From Paramecium octaurelia (taxonomy: Eukaryota; Ciliophora; Oligohymenophorea; Peniculida; Parameciidae), in the NCBI GenBank assembly GCA_905182995.1, contig CAJJDP010000064.1, positions 254,627 through 318,626 on the forward strand: a DNA stretch of 64,000 bases. Direction: 5' to 3'. The notes beneath the pieces are model-generated. The model did no database searches. It saw nothing but the letters and a program-made list of their open reading frames with translations, and had not been told where the DNA came from. The position numbers were made by a program, and so were the translations under genes. Position 1 is the stretch's first letter. Each line of letters opens with the position of its first letter. Shown piece after piece: positions 1-12,411 of this stretch.

Positions 1-863
1 TACCACATCTGTAGCAATAATTTGGGGCTGACCATACTGTTACCAGTTATTCCTATGATAAACTATGGTCTTACCTCAAACCAGTATTAGTAGCCATCTT
101 AAACTAATTGATGTGCACGAGCAATTAATTCTAAGCCATTAATATGATTAAAATCATGTGTCACCTTTTTACCAAATATCCAACCTGCTCCTCTGGTATT
201 TAATGCCCAAGTATCTACTTCTTCTGGATCTGACCACATCAAATCACAGAATGGACCTTCATGAGGAATTTCAGTTTTACGATCTAATTACAGTATTTCA
301 ATCATCCTTACCTATTGTTCTTATTTAATCGATTGTTCTTAATTCTGGAGAAAGTCCTCCATGAACACACAAGACCTTTCCATCTACGAGAGCTCCCAAA
401 GGAAGATAGTCAAAAACATCTGTAAAATATCGCCAAGGATTTGCATTGCCATACTTTCTCACAATTTCATCATAGAAACCATAAACTTAAGTAATTTGTC
501 TTGATTCGTGATTTCCTCTCAATAATGTAATGTTGTCTGGGTATTTAAGTTTCAAACAAAGCAAATACTCGAATGTCTCTACAGAATTGTATCTACAATC
601 AAAAACCTACAATACCCACGATCAACAAAATCCCCAATAAATATATAGTTGGCATTTGGTACCTATCCTCCCTTATTAAATAGCTCTAACAAATCAAAGA
701 ACTGCCCATGAATGTCTCCACAAATTATTACTGGAGCTTTCACTTAATGAACATTTGATTCTTCTATAAAAATCTCCTTTGCATGCTCACAAACTAATCG
801 CACATCTCTCTCAGTCAAACACCTTGCATTTTTGAGTGTTTCTAGGTATTTATCGATATCCAT
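1..863 (-). CDS. PP2A/PP4/PP6-type serine/threonine phosphatase catalytic subunit (3' end outside window)
   Basis: Starts at the ATG complementary to 861-863 ([12 protein letters not shown]) and runs off the left edge. The metallophosphatase signatures appear in order: [44 protein letters not shown], then RAHQLVQDGYQ and [12 protein letters not shown] near the edge. These are the metal-binding and catalytic motifs of the PPP family, which removes phosphate from Ser/Thr. [17 protein letters not shown] and YCYRCG place it with PP2A/PP4/PP6 rather than PP1 or calcineurin. The VWSAPNYC variant occurs in PP4 and PP6, so which of the three it is remains open. Short introns at about 53-74 (22 nt), 284-311 (28 nt) and 593-615 (23 nt) must be removed to keep frame. 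The far C-terminus, where methylation would occur, is not visible. Confidence 0.93.
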
Positions 864-1840
864 TTAAATTTTAAAATTATTTCTCTCGTATATTAAATCA
901 TCTACAATATAATATTCAAAATTTATATTATCACATCATTCTATTAATGGTATTGGTCTAGCTATTTTATATCTCAAAAAGCATCTATGAGAGAGAAGTA
1001 GAACCTAAGCCATAACTAGAATTGTAATAATAAAAATTTCGAAATTCATATCAAAGATATGTTCTCTTCATCTGATAGATGTTAATGTTTATTTGGTTTA
1101 TCCCTCTAATTTTTGTTTTAAAATTGTAGATAAATCAAATGAAAATAGAAAATATGTAGTTTCAAATAAAAGAAATAATAAAACTTCATTTACTTCAAAA
1201 AAATTCTTATATTTTTAAGAAAGTCCATACATAATTTTTGCTTTAAACCAATTAATATTTCAAAAGATCCAAATATATTAACTGCAAGCTTAGATAGGAT
1301 TTCATAATATCCTGTATTTCTATTAATATTATATATTCTTTTATATAGATAAAGGACTCATTCCAAACTTATGTTGTAATTAGATTATAAAAATTATAAC
1401 TTGATGCTAAACCTACCTACATTTAATAGCTATTTAGTTATAGATACTTCCTGCAATCAATAAAAAATCAGGTAGTTCATTTATTATTGTAAAAATGATA
1501 CTGATAGATTATAAAATTGTTTCTGAATACTGCTGCCTAACATTCTCTTCATTTTTAGTACCCAACTTTGGATAAGAATTTGATATAATAATTAAACGAA
1601 CAAAAAACGAATAATTAGATTTTTATTCAAAAGGTTATTAATTATTATAGAAACTGTTTGACTCAAAATTTAGGACAGATTTATAAATATTCTTGCTATT
1701 ATCTACTAAATTAAGTAAAATAATACATATACACCTCTGATTTTAAGGTAGACTTATAACAAATCTAGTCTAAGTTAGAACCTAATAATTCAAACCAATT
1801 TTATTTAACAAAGTACATAATTATATAATTTAAATTTAAA
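864..1840. other. Intergenic stretch with one weak ORF
   Basis: This is very AT-rich DNA between the divergently transcribed phosphatase and kinesin genes, so promoters for both should lie here. A TGA-free plus-strand frame of about 113 codons runs from roughly 1401 to 1740, with an internal ATG near 1497. It has no recognisable domain or clear intron signals. It may be chance or a decayed gene. Confidence 0.4.
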
Positions 1841-4800
1841 ATGGAAGTTGAATTACATTAATAAATCCCTCCATAACTCAATGTTTAGGTTGCAATTAGA
1901 GTTCGTCCTTTCAATGAAAAGGAATTGAAGTAAAAAGAGGGTGTGTGTTTGGAGACATCTGAAAAATAAGTAACACTTTTGCAAAGTGCTCGTTTGTTCA
2001 CATTTGATTATGTTTTCGACTAAAATGCTTCTCAAGATCAAGTCTACAAAAAGTAAATTTCTTTATTAATATCATAACAGGTGTGTGAGCAATTTGGTTT
2101 AGAGGTGCTTTGAAGGTTATAATAGTACAATTCTTGCATATGGCTAAACAGGATCAGGGAAAACTCATACAATGGGTACCACAGGGGTAGATTAGTTAGC
2201 AAGTATTGCAAATCATCTATGAAGATAAAAATAACATGGGGATGATTCCAAGAGTAATTACACAAATTTTTGAAGAAATTGAAAAAATAGACTAAGAAAT
2301 CCTTATTTCTTGTTCCTATTTAGAATTATACAACGAATAAATCATAGATCTCTTGTAGGAGACTTCGATATCAAGCCAACCCACTATAAGGGAAGAGAAA
2401 GATCGCACAATAACGATATTAAATTTAACTACAATATTAGTAAATAATCCAAATGAAATGCTTTAAGTATTAAATAGAGGAGCTGCCCACAGAACAACAG
2501 CAGCTACATAAATGAACATGACAAGTTCTAGATCACATGCGATTTTTACAATCTACTTTAAAATAAATCCCAAGGATGATTCTGAAGATGGCACTTTGAA
2601 TGCCAAATTTCACTTTGTCGATCTCGCAGGAAGTGAAAGATTAAAGAAGACTTTGGCCCAAGGGAAAACGATGGAGGAAGGAATCAACATCAATCAAAGC
2701 CTTTTGGTTTTGGGCAATGTGATAAAGACTTTGAGTGATTAAAAAAAGAAAAGTCAAACTCATATTCCCTATAGAGAGAGTAAATTAACTAGGTATTGAA
2801 TATTTAATAACAACAGAATATTGTAAGATTCCTTGGGGGGTAATTCCAATACTTGTATGATAGCTTGTGTGTCTCCTGCTGAAAGCAATTATGAGGAGAC
2901 TCTAAACACATTGAAATATGCATCAAGGGCCAGAGAAATTTAAAACAAGCCAACATAGAATAGAGTATATAAGTAATTAATATATCAGGACCCTCATGCC
3001 ATATAAATATTGGGTTTGAGATAAGAGATTGCAGCACTAGTTGAGTAGAATAAGTAGTTTTAAGAATTGCTTTAAGTGAATGGAGTTAAGTTTGATTCAA
3101 TAAAAAAGGTTTCGGTATCTCAATATTCTTCAAATATCCCCCATACATGTGAAGAGCATTTAGAAATGATTCAGAAATAGAAATAAGCCTTACTTGTATG
3201 GGAACGTCTTGGATCTCAGCATAAATTGGAGGTGCAAAAATTATAATCTTAAATAAATGATTAAGAAATAGAATTACACAATTTAAAAAAGAAAAAGGAT
3301 ATTATCTTTAAGCAATTCTAAGAGGCAAAGAAGTAAAATATTAATATAAGATAGAATATTGCAAAAGTTTAATATACCATATACTAACTATGATGAGGAT
3401 GATGAAATTGAGGATTTGTATGATGAAGTTGATAAGTTAAAATAGGAATCAAAGGAAAAAGAGTATAAAATTCTAACTATGCAGAAAGAAATAGATGAGC
3501 TGCTACAGGTAGTTTATATTGTTTAAATACTAGGATAGGATGCACACAGAGATCAATATATCTTGTGTAAAAAATAGAAGGAGCTGATGATTCTTTAGAG
3601 GAAACTTGAGAAATTGGAACCTAAAGATAATTTTGAATCACCAGCCCAGGATTCAGAATGCGACGAAGAAGTTGTTTGCAATGATTCCATGATTAAGGAG
3701 ACAAATTTATAAATTGAAGAATTTGAAAGCAATTTATAAGTTATGACAATTAAAAATTTCGAACTCAAACGTTAATTGGCTGAAGATATGAAAAAGGAAT
3801 TTCAATAATAGATTTCTATTCTAGAAGCACAAAAGTCCTCACTTATGAAACAAGTAAATTAGAAATAGGATGCTACTTAAATGAATGCTTTGAAAGTTAA
3901 ATTGTAAGAATATGAATCTAAGATCAATGAAATGAGGCTCAAAGAATAAAATATGAGGTAAATGTAGAAGAAGTTGGAGGAATAGGAAAATTAGGTTAAG
4001 GATTTAAAGATAAATATAGAAAAAATGAAAAAATAGAAAGTAGAATTGATTAAGAAAATGAAGCAAGATAATGAAAAGTATATCAAGGATAAGGAGGAGA
4101 AATAAAAAGAATTGATTTTAATTAAAAAACTTAAAATTTAATAAGATGCTGCTTTGAGTAAATTGAAAAATGAAAATTGTAAGAAGGAAGTACTTCTAAG
4201 AAGAAAGGAGGATGAAATATTAAAATAAAGAAATGAGAAGGTTATTGACAAAGGATCAAGTCTTTCATTTAAGAAATCCTAAAAAGCTTAAACTTATGAT
4301 TCAATGGAGAAACAAATAGAGTCATTGTTCTCGTAATTGATATCTGGAGGATAGGCAGAAAACTAAATCAAAAGAGAAATAACAAAATTAGAACAATTGT
4401 AGGAGGAAGTGAATTAAATAGAACAGAAAATTTGTTAGTTATAAATAAAAAGAGAATAAACATCATTTGATTAAAATAACAAGAATAGCTTAAACTAGAT
4501 TGAATTAGAATTGAGCGATATCATAATCATAAGAGAGAATATAAATGAGACAATCGATTATTAGTTGCATAAGATAGAACAATTAAGAAAGAGTTGCAAT
4601 AATTGCACAGAAGTGTATACAAATTTTTTAACGAATTCTGAATTGAGAGATCTTCCAAATTGGTGTATTAAAATATTTAAATATGTGATTGATAATTGGA
4701 TTAAAGATCATTTATAAATGTAGAACTTTAGTCAATAGAATGACGAATTTTAATAAATAATTTAAGAATTACAACAATAGTTATAAAAACCACTTTAAGA

Positions 4801-6277
4801 GATTAATTGTAATTCTCCAACCTTTAAAAAGAAGATAATCAAATCATAGGTTTCATCTTAACCAAGTGATGCATTGGAACTCAGAAAGTAGCTTAATGAT
4901 CAAAAAAGAAAGTATTAGTTCTTATAGAATGAAAATAAAAATATGATATCAGATTTAGATTATTATAAGAAGTTCTATACAGAGCATATCAATAAAGTAT
5001 AGAAAGATAAATGCATTGGGTTAAGTGATTCATTTTAACTTCCATAAAGTTAGAGTTATCAACAGATAAGAGATGCGTATAAATTGGAAAGAACAAAACA
5101 GAAGGAATTGTCATTAAATTTAAGTTTTTAAAAGCCTTACATCTAAAATTCAGCTCTGAAGATGGCTAAAGTATGTAAATCAGAAAGAGAGGGATATACT
5201 GATCAATTCAGTCAGGCATAAGATGAGCAGGAATTAAGATATGAGTATTAATTGATTATTAATTTTTAATAGCTTAATTAAATCAATACCTGGTCACGAG
5301 AATCCAATATTATGTGTGTATACAATGTAGAATTTATTGTGTTCAAGTGCATTTAGATCTGTCAAGATATGGGATATGGATGCGTAATCTCATCTTATAT
5401 CTTTGGATGCAAATACTCATGTTAAATCAATTTGTCATTGGCCTGAGAGGAATGCTATTGCAGTATCTCATGGATCCCAAATTTCATTGTATGACATGAC
5501 ATCATTTCAACTACAGAGTGTTTTAAAATCTTCAATAGAAGAAATCAGAGTGATGACCAGACATAATGGTTTACTTGTGGCTGGAGGAAAAGGCATTAAC
5601 TATGCTATGAATGTGTGGGATGCAAGATCAAATAAGTATTGAAATGTAGTTATATTCTTAGTTAAATTCACGAATTTGAAAAGTAAAGTGACGTTATGTG
5701 TTTACAATAATCAGATTAAACCCAAGAATTGATTTGGGGAACTTTTAATCACAATGTGAGGAAAATGATGATGAATAGTAATAAATATGGTTAGATTGCA
5801 TAAATGACACCACCACATTATGATAAGGTTACTGGAGTTGGTTTGCTTGATAATTGGATTGTGAGTTGCTCATTTGGCAAAGGAATGAGGATGTGGAATT
5901 AAGTGAATGGTTAATAAGGATAAGCAAATTCTGATATCCACAAAGATTCGATCTTAACAATGGCCAGTATAAATATTCATTTAATATTTTTAGTTGATAA
6001 GAATCTTAAGGTCATGTACACTGGATGCAAGGATGGATAAATCAAGGCGACCAGAATTAGTGAGAATAAATTTCAACTTGTTAGTGACATTAGTGCTTCT
6101 GTTTAATAAATTAACTCTCTCAATATTATAAACGATAGTTCACTCATTGTAAGTGGTGGCCAAGATAGGATGATCAAAATATGGAAACCTTCTAAATTTA
6201 CTTTTGATTACTTAAAATAGTTTACTCCGAACATTGGGGATTTCATTATTGAAGAAGAACAATACATGTTTAGTTGA
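1841..6277 (+). CDS. Kinesin with N-terminal motor, long coiled coil and C-terminal WD40 domain (kinesin-4/KIF21-like)
   Basis: A microtubule motor. The motor domain (roughly residues 10-340) has RVRPF, the P-loop [12 protein letters not shown], the switch I-type [10 protein letters not shown] and switch [10 protein letters not shown], then [11 protein letters not shown]. Several hundred residues of Q/E/K-rich coiled coil follow. The last 300 or so residues form WD-type repeats, for example [39 protein letters not shown] and [13 protein letters not shown]. This order matches KIF21-type kinesins. Introns seen: 2053-2080, 2203-2224, 2793-2816, 3332-3353, 5245-5272, 5636-5661 and about 5970-5996. 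A 30-nt in-frame segment near 3509 may be another or may be coding. Without it the protein is about 1,419 residues. Stop TGA at 6275-6277. In Paramecium a ciliary or cortical role is plausible but not shown by sequence. Confidence 0.93.
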
Positions 6278-6425
6278 CTCTTATTTTATATTAAATTAAT
6301 TCAAACCTTAATCTTAATGATATATAGTTTTTCAGTTATTGCATGTTAATTTATGGTCAGATTCGAATAATATGTATGAATAATTATATTTTAAACGAAT
6401 TTTATTTATATTAGAATTAGATAAT

Positions 6426-6981
6426 TCAGTTTTACAGTAAATTACGAAAATCTTCATATTTCAACTCATTTTGGTTTGGAGACAGTTCTTTTATCAATCT
6501 CTAATATACAATTAGTATTTCTTACATTTAAATCTATTGAAAGATTAAACTCATTTTATATAACATTGATCAGTTTTTATCTATCAACAGAACCAGTCTT
6601 GTCTTCATTACCTCCCAGAGCTATAAATGCAAGTTCTATGGAGGTTTAATTTAAAATTTACTTATATCCTCTTCGTCACTAGTCTATAGTATCATTTTAT
6701 GATATGCTATAATTTTTAAGAAATCCTCTTTGCTAATGGCTCCTCTTCCTGATAAATCTACTTCGTTAATCATCTTAATCAATTCTTCTTCTGATGGCTT
6801 CTGTCCCATTTCTAAGCTGTTAGGTATGTTTACCTTCTAAAACTGCTCTCAACTCATCTTTCTCAATATATCCTGATACATTTTTATCAAATGCAACAAA
6901 AGCCTCATAACATTTTTATTTTTCCTTAGCTGTAAGTGTATCTACATTGACTTTCTTTAGATCATCCATATTAATAGACAT
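6426..6981 (-). CDS. Calmodulin/centrin-like EF-hand protein
   Basis: About 160 residues after removing three introns of 22, 26 and 25 nt. The start (MSINMDDLKKVNVDTLT) is followed by a first EF-hand, helix KCYEAFVAF and loop DKNVSGYIEKDE, and a second loop DLSGRGAISKED. The C-terminal half has a weaker third loop (GGNEDKTGSVDRQKL) and a fourth that has lost most acidic ligands. Calcium binding is therefore likely only in the N-terminal half, whose own loops are also imperfect (V and R at ligand-flanking positions). The length and four-hand layout fit the calmodulin/centrin superfamily; the protein is too diverged for a subfamily name. It is convergent with the kinesin gene, 148 bp away. Confidence 0.8.
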
Positions 6982-7587
6982 TTGTAAAGTAAAAAATAAA
7001 AATAAATATATCAATAAAATGATTGAATAAGTTAATCTAAATTCAGATTTTTGAACGAATTCATTAAGAACATTTTAATAATGCTTTTTTATTTAGGATA
7101 ATCATTGAAATAAAATTTGAAAGTAATCTGGGGTTGTTTTAATAAATTGCAATTAAAATTCTAAAAATTTTCTTAACGAAAGAACCTATAAAATAAATGA
7201 GAATTTATATAAAATTATTGATTACTTAATATATAATTATAAATCAATATATAATCATATGAACAATTCCCTATAATTAGAATATTAGATAGGTTGTTTC
7301 TAATGAATAATTATAGTTAATTGTTTACTACAAATCATATTTGAATAGTTATCAATCTAAAATCTGATTATTAAATCTTTTTTATTATGTATTCGTGTTT
7401 TATAGATATTGTCCCAGGATTGTCTCAATAAAATTCAAAAAATAGCTATAATGGTGATTTTTATAAATAATAATAATAAATATGAGATATTTGTTATTGC
7501 TAAATAATACAAGTAGATTAATTTCCAAATATAATATTCTTATAATAATAAAAAATGATCTATATTTAATCTTGATAATAATGATTT
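6982..7587. other. Intergenic stretch, nothing recognised
   Basis: About 600 bp of AT-rich DNA upstream of the EF-hand gene and downstream of the cathepsin-like gene. I see no conserved ORF, repeat or structured RNA. Confidence 0.5.
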
Positions 7588-9468
7588 TCAAATGATGGTG
7601 AATGCACTTGATAAGATGCCACAATTCTCTCCGTAAGCTATGTGAACATAGCCATCTTAACCCCAAGTCTCTCCGAATGAGCCTTGAATAATCCAATACT
7701 CTGAAGTTTTGCCAACAAGCAAACCACAATAGTTGTTTGTATTACCTCCACAATCTGCTGCTGTGATTACTCCCTTAGTGTAACTCTACAATTTGGAAGC
7801 ATTAAAGCATACAACGGCTGGTCTCTACTTTAAAGCTTGAGAGAGTGCACTATAATATTAATTTTTAATTTTACTCGACGGAATTAAGTTTGACATAATT
7901 TGTTGGTCTAAGTTGATCTCCTTGAACTTGGGCACATGCTTAAGCCTTCCCGGTGTAGGGATACTTGCTTTCCCAATGTAAACCATTACTCTTAATGTAT
8001 TTGAGTGCGTCTGTGGGAATTCCATTCAAGCATCCTTTCAATGGGTCCAATTAATCTGAGCAATCAATAACTTATTGTAAAGATAACTTGACACTCTTGC
8101 TTGTCTATTATCTGAAATAGGATTCTAAGCAATTTTTGGATGAAACAGCCCAAGAAGATATACAATCCCCTTAATCAAACACATCAGGTACTATGCTGTG
8201 ATCAACTCTCCAATCAATATCCTCATCAGCTGTAATGATAGTATCAGAAATGAAAGTCTTTTCCAATTAAAGAGTGAAATCTGTTATAAGATATTTTTGT
8301 TTGAATTCAGCTTCAGTCAAATCAGTGTATTGAGTACTACCAAAATAATGAATCTCTGAATTGTCCATTTGTGCATAAGCCCAAATTTAGAATCTTTTAT
8401 CCTCTTCTTCTTGTGTTCCATATACCTTAGAAAAATCTTGTTTGTATTTTTCAAAGTCATCTTTGAGTGATTAAATATCTTCATTTGTTAACATGGGGAA
8501 GGCTGCATATTGTGAAACTCCACAATGTGCAACATCAGCATGAAATCTGACTAATCCTTCGACACCCCAATATGTATATTTTTACTAATCCTTTACGATT
8601 TAACCCAAGGTTGTTTAGATAATCCATTCGTCGTTTTCGTATCCCAACAACAATCCACAATAATTGACTGTTCCCTCGACGCAATCTTAATTAATGACTC
8701 CATTTGTGTATTATTAGAATTTTGTCAAATCAAAGCAAACTGTCACAGGGGTGAATTACAAAGCAGCTTTCAATTGTCTATTGATATATGATAATGTATT
8801 ACTGTTTGTCTGCCTTTACTAATCTGATATCTTCGATCTTATATTATTGTGTGGTTGGTACACAATTTTTAGCAGCATAAGTAGATCTCAAATCAATACC
8901 ATTTGTTTTAATCCATTATAATGCATCCAAAGGACTTTTACCATCAGTAACACAATCAATGATTTATTGTGTTGCCAATCGAATATAATTATCAGGATTT
9001 GGTATATTCCTATTGAAGTATGCCTCAACTGAAGCAACTGCTGAAAATGCCCAAGAGTGAGCACCGGCATCAGGAGCATTTTTATCCATCAAGGTTTCCC
9101 ATGTTTTTTCGGGAGGGATTTCCAAAGTGCTCAAACCTCTAGCTACTCCATAGGCTGGAATTGCATCCTTTAGTAAGTATTAAGTTTTAAAATCGGCAGC
9201 ACTTATATCTGAATACAAGGTTTAGCCCAAATCATATTCAGCTTCTTTTGGATCTTAATTAATAAAGGCCTATTTTATAGATTCTATATACATCCAATAA
9301 TTTAAAGTTGTCGGAGTATGCAGTCTCTGTGTTGTTTGTTGTTGCGTCAAAAGGCCAAGTTTTTCCCTTCACATCTATTTCATAGTGAACCCAACTTTCA
9401 TGTATAACTGCAGGGCTAGGTTCTGCACTAAGAGTCAAGCAGAGAATTGCCAACAAAATCAATCTCAT
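7588..9468 (-). CDS. Secreted tandem papain-like (C1A) protein, both domains without catalytic residues
   Basis: About 602 residues after three introns (22, 25, 25 nt). A signal peptide (MRLILLAILCLTLSAEP) opens the protein. Two cathepsin-like units follow. The first has PDAGAHSWAFSAVASVEAYF, later VNYCGLLLGYE and WIIQTTLG. A propeptide-like linker (DDFEKYKQDFSKVYG) leads to the second, with DQGDCISSWAVSSKNCLESY, NYCGLLVGK and WIIQGSFGETWG. In active papains these positions read CGSCWAFS, NHAVLLVGYG and KNSWG. Here Cys25 is Ser, His159 is Tyr and Asn175 is Thr or Gly in both units. The fold looks kept (Trp26, LLxG, C-terminal GYVHIAYG) but peptidase activity is not expected. A secreted binding or storage-compartment role is possible; none can be shown. 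Confidence 0.85.
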
Positions 9469-9784
9469 TTATAATTTAATTAAATTCTGATGTCATGTGA
9501 ATTTATTTTATATATTGCAGAAAACTTGAACAAAATGCAAGATTAGTATCACCCACTCTACATTCTTTAATAATAGATATTATATATTAATTAATTATAA
9601 ATTCAAATACATATGCAATCAATGTAGAATTTATAATAAATATATGCAAATACGGAATTTAGATATAAGTTAATATATATATATTATTGTTTTATTATCT
9701 AAATATCATTTTCCATTTAATGCATAAAAATGAATGCCTTTATACTTTATAATAAACAATATGAATTTATGTATAATATTTAAT
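9469..9784. other. Intergenic stretch, nothing recognised
   Basis: 316 bp of AT-rich DNA between two minus-strand genes. It should hold the promoter of the cathepsin-like gene and the 3' end of the lipase transcript; no motif stands out. Confidence 0.5.
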
Positions 9785-11729
9785 TCAATGAAAATATTCA
9801 TCGTATAAGTAAGCAAACATTTTTACTAAGATTAAATTATCGATAAATTCAATATGAGCTGCTCTCCCTATAAATTTATCCAATTTTCTATCATAATAGT
9901 AATGAATACTTTTTGGTTATCAAGAAATTAATGTCAAATCGATCTATTTTGCCGCATTTTGATAAAATATTTGAAACTATTTCATTGTATGCCTAAACCC
10001 TCTGATCGTTGGCATTCTCTATTTTTTAGATCAGAGCAGATTGGAAGGGCACATAATGATCTTGAAATGAGGACATCACAACTACATTATTGAACCAATT
10101 CAATCCCTCCGCTTTACTCAAAGTATAGATGTAAGTATTTTTAATATCTTTGTGATCTCTTTAACTTAACTCTTCAAGAGTCTTGCATTTATTCCATTTT
10201 TAGATCATCATCAACCCAGTATCCACTAAGACACTCTCAGATGAGGCATATCCACAATGAGGTGATCCAAGACTCACATAAGTGTGCATGAATTGCTTAT
10301 ATTCACTCAATTGAGGCAGAGCTGCCCTTATAATTACTCCTCCAAGAGAATGCCCAATAAATGACAATCTATATTAGGTTACATTTTCATCACTTAAATA
10401 GTTGATGACTTCTTTAGCAAGCAATGTTGCTTATTCTTAAATAGGTTTATTTGAAGTGCCATCATTACACGTTGGACATATCAATCTAATCTTTTCCTTA
10501 AATCTGATTGTCAATATGGATTTCCAGTATCTCATATCGTATGAAGTCCCTTGATACCCATGAACCAGGACGACATAATGAACATGAGAGTTTTGAGGCT
10601 TCTACAGAAATCCATTTTATACGCAAGTCTGTTTGAATATGAATGGATTTGTGTTTAGTGGCTGAAGCAATTCAACATATTTAATAGCATCCGTTTCTTA
10701 AGAACTAATTTAATTTCTCTTATATTTAGCTATTTCATGATTGCTTTTTCCATTCTAATGAACCTAATCCAATTGTTTAACTTCAGATTTATTTAAGAGA
10801 ACACAATTTTGCCACCTCTAAATCATTTGACATAAAAATTCCTATTCCAATTAGTCCTATAACACTTGATGGTTCTACTTGATCGCATTCCCAAGATCAC
10901 ACCACAATATATACATATCATTATGGAGATCGTGTAGACTCTATTGATGGATAAGAATATACTTGTATAATTGTATTTACTTTATCTGGGTCCTCAAACT
11001 GCAGTTATTTCTCCTAATACTGGAACTATGTTAGTTTCTTTTCATTCTACAAATTATTCAGCTATTTAATTAACTATTTCCTATTGTTCAACAACAAATT
11101 AATGGAATTGTTTATAACTTCATCAAATTTATCTAGCGTTTGAAGTTCAGCCGTCAATTACTCCTTAGTAAATGAAAACTGAATTGGAATTGTATGTATC
11201 TAAGTTTCCAATAGACAAAAGTGAGCCGAATCAAACTCCACAGGATAATATGCTTAATTATAGATTAGTGGATTTGACACTGTTAAAGTAGCCTTCGACA
11301 CTATTTGCATTTATTATCTGAGTGACAAGGCAATTGCCTCTATGTCATCTACATAAATTTCTCCTAAAAGTTTTTTATCTAGAAAAAGTAACTCAATAAC
11401 GATTTCTATTTTTTAATTCTCTTAGTATCGAAATACGCATCCTATGTTAGTTGACATTTATTCATCTTCATATCTGATCAAGAACCCTTATGAATAGAAG
11501 TATTTGTCTTCTATATTCTCTTTATAAAATACGAAATTTTCATTAACCTCATTTGTTGTAAATGGATCTTGTCTGATTGAACGAAAGATCAAATAAGGTT
11601 AAGCTTCAGGCTAATTATGATAATGATTTTTGTTACGATATGGACTCTGATCTGATAGATTCCTTAAGTGAAGAGATCTATGTTTGTGAATTTCTTAAAA
11701 TGAATTAAGACTTCAATCTATGATTTCAT
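9785..11729 (-). CDS. FAM135/ROG1-type alpha/beta-hydrolase (putative lipase)
   Basis: The N-terminal half (MKSQIEVLIHFKKFTNIDLF...) resembles the FAM135 N-terminal region. The C-terminal third is a DUF676-type hydrolase with VLVHGYQGTSYDMRYW, the nucleophile elbow FIGHSLGG, then YVSLGSPHCGYA. Ser in GHSLGG is the expected nucleophile, and VSSFQDHYVPFQSA near the end carries the usual Asp/His region. The tail GRAAHIEFIDNLIL also matches FAM135/ROG1 ends. Members of the family act on lipids, but substrates are mostly unknown. Clear introns include 26 nt near the start, 22 nt in the middle (donor after IIQ) and 22 nt before the last exon. The start lies 25 bp from the ARL3 stop. Confidence 0.83.
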
Positions 11730-11754
11730 GTTAATAATATTTATTATTTAATAT

Positions 11755-12351
11755 TCATTTGTCTTGGACTGTCTTAATAAGCCATTCCATTCCTTCTTGT
11801 AAGCCTTCCTGGGTTTTAGCTGAACATGCGACAATCGACCATTATCTGTCTGTAATTTTATTTAATTTCAAACTATCGGAGATCTGAATTAAGTAAGCAT
11901 ACTAACCTCATCTGCTGGAAGAGCTTGCACCAAATCTTATTTATTTGCAAATACCAAAAGGGGCACTTTCTTTAATTCAGCCTCTCCCAATAGTTTGTCC
12001 AACTCTTTGCCTCCCTCTTCCAAACGCATTTAGTCTGATGAATCGATAACAAATACTAAAGCATCGGTATTTTCATAGAAATTGCTCCAATATTCCCTTA
12101 ATTTCTATGATGCACCCAAAAAGATATACCTCTTGACCTCCGACATCCCAAACATTCAGCTTGAATCCTTCGTGCTACAAATTCTTGATATTAAAACCAT
12201 GAGTGGGAGCAATTTGGTTGATATCCTCATTGGACAAAGCCTTTAGAATAGTAGTTTTGCCTGCATTATCTAATCCCAAGACAAGAATTCTCAATTCCTT
12301 TTCTGATTTTTTGATCTTTCGAATGATATTCAACAATCCCTAATTTACCAT
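11755..12351 (-). CDS. ARL3: ARL3-type small GTPase
   Basis: 182 residues after introns of 25 and 23 nt, the usual ARL3 length. An N-terminal amphipathic stretch ([15 protein letters not shown]) precedes the P-loop GLDNAGKTT. Switch-region [17 protein letters not shown], the base-binding NKQDL and the SCSA-like ACSAK follow. [10 protein letters not shown] and [11 protein letters not shown] match ARL3 more closely than ARL1, ARL2 or ARF. There is no Gly2, so no myristoylation, as in ARL3/ARL2. ARL3 releases lipidated cargo from UNC119/PDE6D inside cilia, which suits a ciliate. It is followed on the same strand by the lipase and preceded by the CHCH gene after only 60 bp. Confidence 0.92.
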
Positions 12352-12411
12352 GAATACATACCATTCTTTAAGATTTGTTTTAATATTTTTATTTATTATT
12401 TTATTAATAAA

